64,000 nt of DNA, taken from the NCBI RefSeq assembly GCF_027595985.1, contig NC_073313.1:80871994-80935993 (forward strand), given 5' to 3'. The notes under the pieces were generated by a model. The model did not search any database and had not been told where the DNA came from. It worked only from the letters and a program-made list of their open reading frames with translations. Position numbers and translations under genes: made by a program. Positions 37,661 to 49,554 of the stretch are shown here, piece by piece; the first letter of the stretch is position 1; every line of letters starts with the position of its first letter. The DNA comes from Sorex araneus (lineage: Eukaryota > Chordata > Mammalia > Eulipotyphla > Soricidae).

Positions 37661-38135
37661 GGAGCAATAGCACAGCAGGTAGGGCGTTTGCCTTGCACGC
37701 GGCCGACCCGGGTTCGATTCCCAGCATCCCATATGGTCCCCTGAGCACCGCCAGGAGTCTTAATTCCTGAGTGCAGAGCCAGGAGGTAATCCTTGTGCAT
37801 TGCCGGGTGTGATCCAAAAAGAAAAAAAAGGAAAGGCCCAGAACCCTTACAGTCCCCCAAGCCCACCAGGATTGACCCCTGAGCACATAGCCAGGAGTAA
37901 GGCCTGGGCTACAGCAGATGAGGCCCCAAAAAACAAAAAATAAAACAATTTTTTTAAAGAGAAGGATCGGTGCAGAGAGAAACTACAGCAGGAAGGGTCT
38001 TGCCTTGCATGCAGACGACCCAGGTTACATCCTCTGCAAGCTGATCCCCTAAAACCAGCCAGGAGTGATTTTTGAGTGCAGAGCCAGGAGTAGCCCCTGA
38101 TCACCACTGGGTATGGCAAAAAAAACAAAAATTAA
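37661..38135 (+). mobile_element. Three SOR SINEs in a row
   Basis: 37661-37832 is near consensus ('ggggctggagcaatagcaca') with an imperfect 'ggaaggccca' duplication. 37842-37950 (headless) and 37964-38135 are older. Confidence 0.88.
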
Positions 38136-38477
38136 ATAAATTAAAGGGGGAGACTAATTTTTACAGGAACTTCCTTTCTTTTTTTCTTTAATTATATTTA
38201 TTGTTCATCCCTAGATAATTCTTGTTTGATTTCTCTTAGGTCCTGTTTACATTGAAAGTATACTGGTTTATTCCTCAAAAACGGAAAGAGAGGAGGAAGG
38301 GGAAGGGGAGAGAGAGATGTGATTTTCTACAACTTTTTCAAAAAGACAATAAATTTGGTGAAATTATAGCTTATAAACCTACTTTGGCTATCCAGTGACA
38401 AGGCCATCTGTATTCATTTACTCCAAAATAAGAGCATTTATTTCATTTAATTTTTATTTGTTTAATTAATTCTAATG
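38136..38477. other. AT-rich sequence, no gene recognised
   Basis: A T-rich start at 38165-38205 could be the edge of an old retroposon. Nothing else seen. Confidence 0.4.
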
Positions 38478-38700
38478 TTTATTTTAATTGTACTTGAAGC
38501 ACCATGATTCATAATGCTATTAAAGGTAGGGTTTTGTGCCTACAGTGTTCCGACACCACGCCCTCCACCAAGGTCTCAAGGTCCCCTCCCAACCACTCCC
38601 ATCACCCCTGCAGTGCTCAGTTCAGTTCAACAACTGCATTTGTTATCTCACAGGTTCAGTGGCTCTGCAATCTGGCTGTGACTTAGCTGGGGGCCTCTGC
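38478..38700 (-). mobile_element. L1 3'-UTR-like fragment, antisense
   Basis: 'ttgaagcaccatgattcata' then 'gttccgacaccacgccctcc' resembles the complement of a shrew L1 tail, diverged. Confidence 0.55.
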
Positions 38701-38989
38701 CTCAGGGACTCTCCAGAGAGGCGGTCTTCTGAAGACTCTGCTAGAGGTGGACAAAAAACATCCAGGCAAATTCCAGTGACTTCGGGCAAGAGCCCTGTCT
38801 GTTGGTCTCTCCGTAAGCTGCTGGCATGTCCTTATATAAGACAATAACAAGTAGGAGGATGAAGAGCATGACTAGGACTAGTGTGATAAGACAATGATGA
38901 TAACAGTGATAAAAAGAGAGCTGCAGGTAATGTGAAGGGGAAGGGAGGGAAGAGGAATGGAAAGAAAGGCAAAAGTGAGATGTCTTTTT

Positions 38990-39466
38990 GAGGGCCAGAA
39001 AGATAGTACAGTGTGTATGGTGCTTGCCTTGCATGTGGTTAAACCCAGTTTGAATCCCACACCTCATATGTCCCACCAAGCACAGCCAGGAGTAACTCAT
39101 TTTGTGTGTGTGGGCACCCACACACACAAAAACAAGAGAGCGTTTTTTTAGAAGAGGTTACTGATGAAGACCACCTTCAAAAGTCAAAGAAAACAAGTTC
39201 ATAAGGTAAATAATATGAAAGGATTAAACTGGGTAGACAGCCTAATGTTGCTTCTAATATTACATCTAGTAGATAATATAAAATCTGTCAACAGTTCTTT
39301 TTTTTTTTGGGTCACACCCGGAGATACACAGGGGTCACTCCTGACTCTGCACTCAGGAATTACCCCTGGCGGTTCTCAGAGGACCATATGGGATTCTGGG
39401 AATCGAACCCGGGTCGGCCGCGTGCAAGGCAAACGCCCTACCCACTGTGCTATCACTCCAGCCCCT
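38990..39466. mobile_element. SOR SINEs at 38990-39134 (+) and 39297-39466 (-)
   Basis: The first ends in a short (GT)/(CA) palindromic stretch. The second is near consensus and is flanked by 'tcaacagttcttt' on both sides. Confidence 0.88.
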
Positions 39467-40539
39467 CAACAGTTCTTTAATTTAGTGGAAATCAAATCAG
39501 ACCACAATCTTTCAAGTAAGTCAGGGTAGGGTGGGGGATGTTGTATGTTGTATGTGCATATGCATACACATGGGTATATTGGCATATATAATATATTCTA
39601 TATAGCATGACTATATCTTATACATTGTTATATATGTGTTTACTTACATATATTGTTTCCATTATTTCTACTCATATTTCTATTATTTTATAGTCTATTT
39701 ATATTTCACATTTTATATTTTAATTCTATAGATGTAATGTCATTTAATCTTATATTTATATATTTGTAAATATATAATTATATATTTCTATAATTTCAAT
39801 AATATTTAATATTTTGTAAACATTTCTATTTCTGCTGCATTATTCATATTATTCGCATATATTTTATATATGCTGTCTACATCTATTGTTATTATTCTAA
39901 TATATCTTATTTTCAAGAGACAGAAAAGGCTTTGCTTTCTGTTCCCCATCACTTAACACTTCTGTGTTGCTTGCGTTTGGCGAACTCTTGTGAGTTACCT
40001 GAAGGGCAAATGAAGTAGGAAATCAAGTAGTTCACCGAAAGACTGGGTGGACAGACAGGGAATGCAGGAAATTTCATAAACTGTTTTTTGGAAGCGAAGC
40101 CCTACCCATGCCTTCCCTCTATGGCTCCATAGCACTCCCTTGAAGGTGTTTTCTAACAGGCCTTGGGGAATTGCTCTGACACAGAGAAGTAAATTCGAAG
40201 ACTCGTCAAAAATAAAAGAACATTAAAGAAGCCCTGCTCGAGGCCTAACCACCGTCAGAGGCAGAGTGTACAGTTAGGAGGAAATAGATTGAAATTACCC
40301 AGCTTATCTCCAGTCTTATTTTCACTTTGTCTCACCCTTCACACAGACACACACAGACACACACAGACACACACATACACACACACACACACACCCTATT
40401 CTATAAGCATGGAGCTCGTGTAAATTATTTTTCTTTTAAAGTTACTTCAGATTTTCTGACTTTTCACCAACATGTCTCTTCCTAGCAAGAATTCTTTGAG
40501 ATTCTAAGGCTGTAGCTCATCTCTAAAACGTTCTTTCTG
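39467..40539. other. AT-rich tract and unique DNA, no gene
   Basis: 39540-39905 is a degenerate TATA-type low-complexity tract, and a (CA)n lies at about 40343-40395. The rest is SINE-free and shows no exon. Confidence 0.5.
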
Positions 40540-40935
40540 AGGGCTGGAGCAATAGCACAGCGGGTAGGGTGTTTGCCTTGCACCCAGCCAACCCGGGTTC
40601 AATTCCCAGCATCCCATATGGCCCCCTGAGCACCGTCAGGAGTAATGTCTGAGGGCAGAGCCAGGAGTAGGCCCTGTGCATCACCAGGTGTGACCCCCGA
40701 AAGCAAAAAAATAGATAAATAAAGTAAAACGTTCTTTCTCAGGTAGGGGCGATCTGTTTTCTTTTTCTTTTTCTTTTTTTTTTGTTTTTGGGTCACACCC
40801 AGAGATGCACAGGGGTTACTCCTGGCTCTGCAATGAGGAATTACCCATGGCAGTGCTCAGGGGACCATGTGGGATGCTGGGAATCGAACTCGGGTTGGCC
40901 GGGTGCAAGGCAAACGGCCTACCCGCTATGCTATC
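40540..40935. mobile_element. SOR SINE pair, + (40540-40724) and - (40760-40935)
   Basis: Both are close to consensus. The first is bounded by 'aacgttctttctgag' or its start, and the second by 'atctgttttct'. Confidence 0.92.
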
Positions 40936-41685
40936 TGTTTTCTAAACTGCATTTATGTGACAAAGAACAAAAAGAAACCCAGTGTGGGAAGAGACCCATC
41001 CTACTGCAGTAGAGAGACTGGTTCCATGGACATGAGAGGAAAATCCCAGCTCCTCGGGGGTTGGTATCTATCGAGGTATAGGAATGAAGTCCTATACCAA
41101 CTTCCCATAAGAATTTACAGTCTGCCAGCAAACCAAACCCGTCTCTTCAAACATCTGACTTTGTTTATGATCCAAACTACACATTCATTCTCCTTTTCAT
41201 TTCATATTTCATCGGCTTCATTTTCATTTCCACGAAGGTGGAGAAATCACTCTCCTGATTATGTTCAGATGCACCCAAAGCCTGAGATATGCAGTGATAT
41301 TCGAGTCTCAGCGAATGCCGGGAACATTTCAGTTGCCTTAGTTACTCTCAGTGTTGTTTTAACGTCAGGAAAATATTTCATGACTTTTTCCAAAGCTGCC
41401 CATGAAAAATAACGCTCTCGCTTTGCATCTCTCCCACCAGAAAACATCCTGCCTCTGTTGAGGCGTGTATTTCCAACCATCTGATGCATCAAATCAGTAC
41501 ATAATGTTAAGTTTCTGGATTGTTTTAATGAATTATTTTGTTGCCTAATTTTACTGCTAAATTGGGAGGGGGTGGTTATGGTTTGTTTTCTGTTTTGTTC
41601 TTTCATTTTCATGTTTTACCGGTTTTTTAGGGTTTGACTTGGGGGCGGGGGCAAGGCTGAAAATGTTGTGGGCTACAACAAGTTA
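40936..41685. other. SINE-free unique block, no gene recognised
   Basis: Frames of 115-181 codons cross it on both strands, but neither has a domain. The larger begins inside the preceding SINE, so it is not a gene. Confidence 0.5.
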
Positions 41686-41689
41686 AAGG

Positions 41690-42050
41690 CTCAGGGGTCC
41701 TTGTGATGCTGAGGATTAAACCCAGGCCTTGAGTGCCAAACTTGCACTCGGCCTGTTGAATTGTGTCCCTGGCCCTTTACTGATATCTTAAAAAATTTTA
41801 TGAGACATTTAAGAGGAAATTTATCTGCTTTTAAGGACAATCAAGTCCTAGTCAGGGGTATGTGTGAGGGCTGGAGAGTGCATCAGGGAGGGCGCTGTCT
41901 TGCATGTAGCTGATCTGGGTTCGATCTCCAGAACCCCATATGGTTCCCCAAGCCTGCCAGGAGTGATCCTTGAGCACAGAGCCAGGAGTAACCCCTGAGC
42001 ACTACCAGGTGTGACATGTCCACCAAAAGAAAAAAAAACATGTATATATA
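41690..42050. mobile_element. Diverged SINE (41690-41775, -) and SOR SINE (41866-42050, +)
   Basis: The first keeps only a tRNA-like antisense B-box ('ggattaaacccaggccttga'). The second is full length. Confidence 0.75.
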
Positions 42051-42308
42051 AGCAAATGTAAGTGTGAGAGAGAAAGGGAGGGAGAGAGAGAAAGAGAACA
42101 TAGCAGAGTAGCAGCTGGGAGTATCTAGCATATTGCCTGACATTTACTAAGCAATATTTTTCTATTCTTCTTCCCTAATAAGAAAATTCACTTCTGTGCG
42201 TCATGGGAATGGGATATTCTAATTATTCAGGTAGCTGTAGCTTTGCCATAGCTTTGTAGTTTGGAGAGTTCTGTGTAAGCCAAATGAAGGTGTTGAAAAC
42301 TGTCTTCC

Positions 42309-42720
42309 AGGAGTCATGGAGGTAGCTCATGGCTGGTGAACATACTTTGCATGGGGAAGCCTGGATTCAATCCCCCCAGCACTACATGGTCCCCTGAGCA
42401 CTGCCAGAAACAAATCCCTGAATGCCACAGGAAGAAAAGGGAGAGGGGAGAGGGAAGAGGGGAGAGGGAGAGGTAGAAGGAGAGGGAGAGGGAGAGGGAG
42501 AGGGAGAGGGAGAAGGACAGTGGGAGGAAGAGGGAGAAGGAGAGGGAGAGGGAGAGGGAGAGGGAGAGGGAGAGGGAGAGGGAGAGGGAGGGGGAGAGGG
42601 AGGGGGAGAGGGAGGGGGAGAGGGAAAAGAGGGAAGTACAGAGGGAGAAAGGAAATGAGTGAGGGAGAAAGGAAATCATGGAGGAGAAGAAAGAGAGAAA
42701 AGGAGGGAGGAAAGGAAATG
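42309..42720 (+). mobile_element. SOR SINE running into a (GGGAGA)n array
   Basis: A truncated SINE at 42309-42430 passes into a GA-rich hexanucleotide array to about 42720, which yields spurious Gly/Glu/Arg frames. Confidence 0.88.
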
Positions 42721-42774
42721 CTGTTTTCTTTTATTAGAGGGTGTCATAGAACTTTACAAAAGTTTATGGACCCT

Positions 42775-43620
42775 GAGGCTGAAGCCATAGTACAGTGGGT
42801 AGGGTGTTTGCCTTGCACGCGGCCGACCCGGGTTCGATTCTCAGCATCCAGTATGGTCCGTCCCCCCCAGCACTGCCAGGAGTAATTCCTGAGTGCAGAG
42901 CCAGGAGGAACCCCTGTGCATCGCCTGGGTGTGACTCAAAAAGCAAAAAAAAAAAGTTTATGAAACCTAACCGTGTGTGAATAAAATTCAATACGATAGA
43001 AGCCTGGGCAAAAATAGTGCAGGAGTTAAAGTGCTTGCCTTGTCTGCTGTCCTGGTTGACTGAGAATCCAAGGCAATGGTCCCCACATCTCTGAACACCA
43101 TTTGGGAGCCCCCCAAAGAAAACAAAACTGAAAAAGGTGTTCAGCATTATGGTATTTTCTGCAGCAGGGTATTATAATATTTTCTACATATATCATGGAA
43201 ATGCCAAACACTGTATTATTTGAAACAAAATCTAAATCTTGGCAACAACACACTGATCCAAAATGATCCTTTAATTAGCTTCGCTGATTAAACTTTATGT
43301 GATTTTTTTGAAAAAATCAACTGTCAGGACAGGGAAACTTAAGTGTTAGGGCTAATCGTGTGTGAGGCCCTAAATTCCATATCAGCACCACATGCACCCC
43401 CCAACCCCAGCAATGCAGGCTCCCACAATAAAAAAAATTGAGGTCCAGAGAGGTACTTAGTGCAGGGCTTAAGGCACTCGCTTTGCAAGCAGCTGACCAT
43501 GATTCAATACCCTATACCCCATACGGTCCCCTGAGCACCACCATGAGTGATACCTGAGTACAAAGCCATGAGTAAATTCTGAGCACTGCTAGTATGTCCC
43601 CCAAATAAATAGAAATAAAG
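42775..43620 (+). mobile_element. SOR SINE cluster
   Basis: Copies at 42775-42956 (young, 'gcacgcggccgacccgggtt'), 43002-43122, 43328-43440 (short, tRNA-like) and 43445-43620. Confidence 0.78.
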
Positions 43621-43967
43621 CAATTATAAAATCCAAGAAGTAAAAATTCTGTTTCTGTTAGGTCCTACCCCCTATATGTATTAAGGTATTAGGACCTTAT
43701 TAACCCTGATCAGACACTAACTAAAACATGCAGGCACCCTGGGTCAGGTTTGTAACCTCTGGGGAGCATGTGTGTGAGCATCATAGTGACCCCTAGTGAG
43801 CACCACACCTATAATTTGTGCATCTCAACTAAGAGTGAGCATTTGTTGCCAGTACTGATGCTAAAGGATCACAAACCTCCATGAGCACTGCAGCCCAGTG
43901 TACGAGCACCCAAGACTGATGTGTTACCCCCAGTGAGAAAGAACTCCAGCTTAAAACACATGTGCTT

Positions 43968-44140
43968 GGGGCTGGAGTGATAGCACAGCGGGTAGGGCAT
44001 TTGCCTTGCACGCTGCTGACCCAGGTTCAATTCCCAGCATCCCGTATGGTCCCCTGAGCACCACCAGGAGTAATTCCTGAACGCAAAGCCAGGAGTAACC
44101 CCTGTGCATCTCGGGTGTGACCCATAAAGCAAATAAAAAT
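43968..44140 (+). mobile_element. SOR SINE
   Basis: Near consensus, with a small deletion before 'gggtgtgacccataaagc'. Confidence 0.92.
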
Positions 44141-44317
44141 GTGCTTAAACACCACAGCCAGGTGTGTGGTTGTAACACCCAACTTTTCACAGCAACAATG
44201 GAGAGAAAGGGGTAGGAAATGTGCCTAACTCCTTTTTGCCCATTTCCACCGCTCCTCCCACTCCATAATCTATTTGTCCTCAACTGCAAGAACCCTATTT
44301 GTCCGGGTATACATATA

Positions 44318-44376
44318 TATATGTTTAATATATAGGGTTATGTATGTATAATATAACCCTATATATTAAACGTATA
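44318..44376. repeat. Perfect 19-bp inverted repeat, AT-rich hairpin
   Basis: The left arm 'gtttaatatatagggttat' (44323-44341) and right arm 'ataaccctatatattaaac' (44353-44371) are exact complements around an 11-base loop. The stem extends about 5 more pairs, one of them a G-T wobble. Confidence 0.95.
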
Positions 44377-44499
44377 AAATGATAGTGTGGATTTTACAGG
44401 TGGTGCTTGATAACCTCTCAATTAAATTAAATTTTAGAAAGCAAGTTAATTCCATATTATTAAAGGGGACGTGTTTCAAATTATCTTAAGGCAACTTCT

Positions 44500-44705
44500 T
44501 TTTTTTATTTTATTGAATCACCATGAGGTAGTTACAAGCTTTCATGTTTGGGTTACAATCTCACAAAGAGCAAACACCCATCCTTCCACCCGTGCACATT
44601 CCCCACCACCAATATCCTGGGTATACCCCCTCTTTTCCACCCTCCCCCTGCCTCTATGGCAGGTAATATTCCCCATATTCTCTCTCTATTTTTTGGCATT
44701 ATAGC
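44500..44705 (-). mobile_element. L1 3'-UTR insertion, antisense, 13-bp TSD
   Basis: 'taaggcaacttct' at 44487-44499 and 44706-44718 bounds the element. Interior 'gaatcaccatgaggtagtta'. Confidence 0.9.
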
Positions 44706-44849
44706 TAAGGCAACTTCTATTAAGCCACCCATGCTAGCTCTGGGTTAAGACCCAGTGGGCACCTAAGCCAATTGTTAATGATACTACAGGTCGTGATCTT
44801 CACCCCCATTCTCACTGCCTCCCTTACCTCTTTTCCCTCCTCAAGTGTG

Positions 44850-45320
44850 CATTTATTTGACAAATAGGTCTTAGATAGCTATTGATGCTCCTGGGAAAAG
44901 TGCTAAGAAGATACTTATAGCACACAATCCCTACCCTCTTGGACCTTCCATTATACTAGGATGAGACACTAGCTTTATTAAGTGATGACCAGGTTAGAGT
45001 CCTGTAAGCCAACTCAGACCATTTGAGAAGGCTTCACGGAGAAGGAAACAAGTGAGCTGTGGTTTGAGAGGTGGGTAACAAACATCTCCTGCAGGAAAGC
45101 ATTAAGAAGATGTGGCTCAGGCAAGGGTATAACCCGAAGGACAGGGACGGACGGCAGGAGGCCGGTGAAGGGACTTGAATACCACATTCCAGACTTCTGC
45201 TTTTAGTCATGTACTTTTTGTGGCCAGGATGGGTATGATCAAAGTTTTCAGGCTGAATCTAGAGAACCACAAAGCACAGTTAGGGAGTCAGTGCAAACAC
45301 TTTGAATGGTAGATGAGTAG
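44850..45320. mobile_element. L2-like fragment
   Basis: 'gcatttatttgacaaatagg', 'acaatccctaccctcttgga' and 'gaaggcttcacggagaagga' follow the order of the L2 3' end. Confidence 0.65.
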
Positions 45321-45436
45321 TGACGGGGAGGTTTGAGCAAAAAGACATAGTAGAAACAATCTCTTCTCCTTCTCCTCCTCCTTCTATCCCCTCACTTTTC
45401 CCCCATTTTTCATATTTATCTCTTACTCTTTTTCTT

Positions 45437-45985
45437 TTTTTTCTTGGGGGGAGGGCGGGAGGAGGGGGAACACACCCGTCATGCTCAGGGGTTACCCCTG
45501 GTTCTGCACTCAGGGGTCACTCCTGGGACTCAGATGACCACATGGGGTACTGGGGGATCAAAGATGGGTGGGCTTTCTGCAAGGCAAGCACCCTGCCTGC
45601 TGTACTATCACTCCAGCCCCCCCTCTTTTTCTTTCTTTTTCTCTCATTCCATTTTCTTTCTTTCTCTTTCCCTTCCTTTCTCTCTCAATTTCCTTCCTTC
45701 CCTTTTTTAAAAAATTGTAATTGGCATCTGAAATGTATTCTTGTTTGAAAACTGCTGCTTGTTGTTTTAAAAGCACAATTTCTATTTAAAATGTATGATG
45801 TTGTGGTTGGAGCAATAGCACAGCGGGTAGGGCGTTTGCCTTGCACGCGGCCGACCCGGGTTCAAATCCCAGCATCCCATATGGTCCCCTGAGCACCGCC
45901 AGGAGTAATTCCTGAGTGCAGAGCCAGGAGTACCCCTGTGCATCACCGGGTGTGACCCAAAAAAAAAGCAAAGTAAAATAAAATA
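45437..45985. mobile_element. SOR SINEs at 45437-45620 (-) and 45803-45985 (+)
   Basis: The second is near consensus and is flanked by 'aaaatgtatgatgtt'. A C/T-rich tract separates the two. Confidence 0.9.
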
Positions 45986-46000
45986 AAATGTATGATGTTT

Positions 46001-49000
46001 CTGCCTTGACATAGATTTAGAATACCAAACTGGAGACTGCAGAAATCTATTTTTTCCAATAATATAATTCATTCATCGAACACTAAAGTAAAAAAAATGA
46101 CATTCCGTGTCACACTCTTTCATTTACAGAAATATAAAACAACGACCTGCTTTAAAAATTTAACAGATTAATTTTGTCTCAAGGATGAATGGCATTTTTT
46201 AAGACAATTACCATGATTCTGCCTTTCTTTTGCCCTGCCTCCACCCCGACTCTAGTTCTCCCCTTTCCTGCCTGTGGCCTAGACAGTCCCTGGGGCCCCT
46301 CCGCTGAAGAAACCTTGAGCCCTGAGCTTAGGGCAAATATTAACGTCAAAAACTGAGTCCAGGATTCTGTCCCCTTTTCAGGCCCCTGGATTGGGCGGGG
46401 GCTGGGGGAGGGTTGCTGGCTTCCTCTGGTCAGTAGCTCTGGCAAAATCCCATCTGATTTTAAACTACAGAATTTTTAGGAGACAGGGGGTAAAAGAAAA
46501 CCATTTTCTACCAGTCTTAGCAACTCTTTCTCCTGGGCCTTTTTTTTAAATGCAAATAGTTATGTTAGAAGGACAAGAATGAGAGTTATGGGGCTTTCTG
46601 TAGAGTTCAGTGTTAACAGCTTTAAGGTAAATGTTTCAGTTAGACATATTGACTTTCTCTCCTTCCCTAGTTCAACAAAGTATTTCATGGTTTGGAAAAC
46701 ATAACGGCATCTGGATTTTAAACAAAGCTAGCACCCCTTAGCACCCTTCAATTTCCTGCTCCCTTCCTCCTCTCCACCAGATATTATTTGTGCCCCTCAC
46801 CCCTCCCCCCTGCGCACTGCGCCCCCCCCCCCAACGGCTTCCCTTTAACGTGGCAAGATCCTAAAAGTGATGTCACTCAGACTTGGCAGGTCTCTACGCT
46901 TTTTACAGGACCTCCTTGGGGCTAGTCACTTTGGGGAAGGGAGAGTGCTTGTTGTTTCGTTATTTGTTGTTGTTGTGCTTTACTTTTTGAAATAAATGGA
47001 TCCACCGACTGTTGAAGTGTACTTCTGCCTCCTGGAACAGGATTCCATATGCCCTCTTCACAATAATCTCTAATGGTTTTTTCTCCTTCTTCCTCTCTCA
47101 CTCCGATGGGAGTCTCAGAGAAAGGGCTAGAAATGTCAGAGCAGAAACCTGATCCTTCAGGTTGATGCTGAAAGGGAGTGACCAAATGGAGCCTAAGGCG
47201 ACACTTGAACTGTGGTCTTTCTTGGTCCCCGGTGCCGTGGGGTTTCCAGCTCCGCAGCCCTCTCATAACTCTTGGTTGGGTCTGTTCACAATATGCTGAG
47301 CTACACAGGACGAATGATGCTGTTCTCTAGAAGGATTACGATGCAGGGCAAAGCAGTTTCCACCGGGGCGGCACTACGCCCCTTAGCTGTGAGCTGCCTA
47401 TGCGCAAAAGTCCCATCATTTCTGTCATATGAGACAGTCTGATTGAATGGGCAAAACTCCAGAAATAATTAAGGCCATAATAGTACACACCCAGCAAGAA
47501 CAACATGCTGTGTTTAAAGAAATCCCAGCAGCATTTAAGGCAGCGGTTCTCCACCTTTGAGGAGGGGTGCGAGACCTAGAAATCAAAAGCAACAGCCATC
47601 CAGGATTTACTAAACCCTTCAACGGAAAGGAAAATGTTACAAATTCATTCAGCTTTTTCCTGGTGAGATCATGGGGGTGTGAAAAGCTAAGATCTGGGGA
47701 AGGGGAAATTCCCAACGTTCTAAATTTTGCAAAGAACTCTTTTTTTTAAGTGATAGCTTATTTCACAAATGAAAATATAATTTACCAAAGGCCGGTATCT
47801 TTTCTTGTTGCTTAATCTAACAGAAGGTCAAGTATTATTCTATTGTTTCTACTCACTACTAGCCTTTGCTTGAACCCTGAAAAAAATAATCCCTTACAAA
47901 TAACACAGTGGAAGCTTCATAACATGATTCTAGTTGTTTTCTTTCTGTTAAATCCGTAACTCTATCCTGATTTTATCTCTCTGAAGACTTCTGGATATTT
48001 ACAGCATAAGAAAAGTCCTGTTTCCCTAGCTCAAGGCTTTCATGACATGAGTAATTATAAAGACATTTCTCTTTAAAATGAAAATATAAAATAAAACCAG
48101 AAATCCCAGATTTTTTTATGATTTAAAAATAATAATTTATTTTCCTAATGTATATTTTTCGAGATTAATTCACAATTGCCTTTCAGGAAAAAATAACTCC
48201 AAAATGATTTCAAATGCCTTGTACCTCATGTGACTTCTTTGCTGCATATTGCTCATCGAATGCTAATTTATTTTTCTCAGCTGCATTTTTTAGACCATTT
48301 AAAGCTAATGCTAACCGGTCCTCCCTAGATTGACTGTAATTATTTATCAAGGTCACATCTAAAGGGTTCATGGCAGAAAAGAGAAATATCTTTTAAAGTA
48401 CTCTTTTCCTGAAAATACCTATTTGGAGACAGTATTTCAGAACTAACAACAGTAAAAACTAGGAGTGGTGTCCATTTTCTTTCGATTCCCTGCTTCAAGG
48501 GCCTTGAGAGAAGAACTCGCGTTGCCTAACTGATGAGCGGTTTGCCTGGGTTCTAATGCCAGGTTGGGTTTCTAAGGCCTCCGTTCGGGTAATTTGGCCT
48601 TGGCAAGTGAGGATGGGCCTCTTCAACCGAGAAACCCTTTGCAACATCAGGGTCGGCTTCAGAAGTCCTAAGTAAAAGCAAGACTATTGTAGACGCATAG
48701 TATTGGGGCCGCGCCGGGCGGGAGAGGGGGTGAATATTGTTCACTGGAGTAAATAGTAAATCCTGAAGCCTGCCCTCCCTCACTTTCTGAGGCCTGTGGC
48801 CATATTACTCACCCTCCAAGAATTCATCAATATTCAACTGGCTCTGGACTTTGCTGATGTAGCAAAAAGAGTTTAATAAAGAAAACTGTGGCAACTTTTC
48901 TTTACAGGACTCGCTAAAAACTCCACTTTTATCTTGAGTGCGATGGAATTTTCAGTCCTACTAATCTAGGTAGAGAGATGAATGACTACGTGCAGTAAGA

Positions 49001-49333
49001 GCAACTCAAGTAAATTTACCCACGAAGCCGAGCCTTAAAAGCCCAGAAAAGTCTTTCATCCCAAGGACACTGGAGTTTTATAAATGATCTATCTGCGGAT
49101 TTAGAAACTTGTTCAGTCACGTCTGACAGCTCGGCAGGCTTTCAGCTCTGTCCACGAAGACGGGGTTTGAGAACTTTAATAGAGAAACTGTGTAGTTCAG
49201 TGACTTTTTTTTAGTGCTCCGTGAAGCCGCACCAATCACTGTAGTTATAAAGTTACATAAAAAAAAAAAAAAAACACCACTTCCCTGAAAAGTCAAGCCT
49301 TGGTCTGCACAAATCTTTTCGGTGAAGTCTAAA

Positions 49334-49337
<4 letters not shown>
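46001..49337. other. SINE-free unique block upstream of the CpG island
   Basis: No shrew SINE or L1 landmark in more than 3 kb. Composition is mixed, with AT-rich 47750-48420. A CRE-like 'gtgatgtcactcag' lies at about 46867. I see no protein gene. It may contain enhancers or upstream lncRNA exons, but this cannot be judged from one genome. Confidence 0.55.

Positions 49338-49386
<49 letters not shown>
49338..49386. repeat. (CA)n microsatellite
   Basis: About 24 uninterrupted CA units. Confidence 0.98.
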
Positions 49387-49392
<6 letters not shown>

Positions 49393-49554
49393 CAGACGCT
49401 GAAAGACACCACTCTCCCTCCGTTCACCGCCACCCCACACCCCCCATAAAAAAGTAGCCCCCAAACGCTGCAAAAGGTTGTTCAATGCACACAAGGCCCG
49501 GGGTCTGCGGGAGCGCCTTTGCAAAGAAATCAAGAGTTTCACATCAGAACTCGG

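Noticed and set aside
40867-41412. 181-codon frame
   Set aside because: Starts inside an antisense SOR SINE and continues into unique DNA without any domain.
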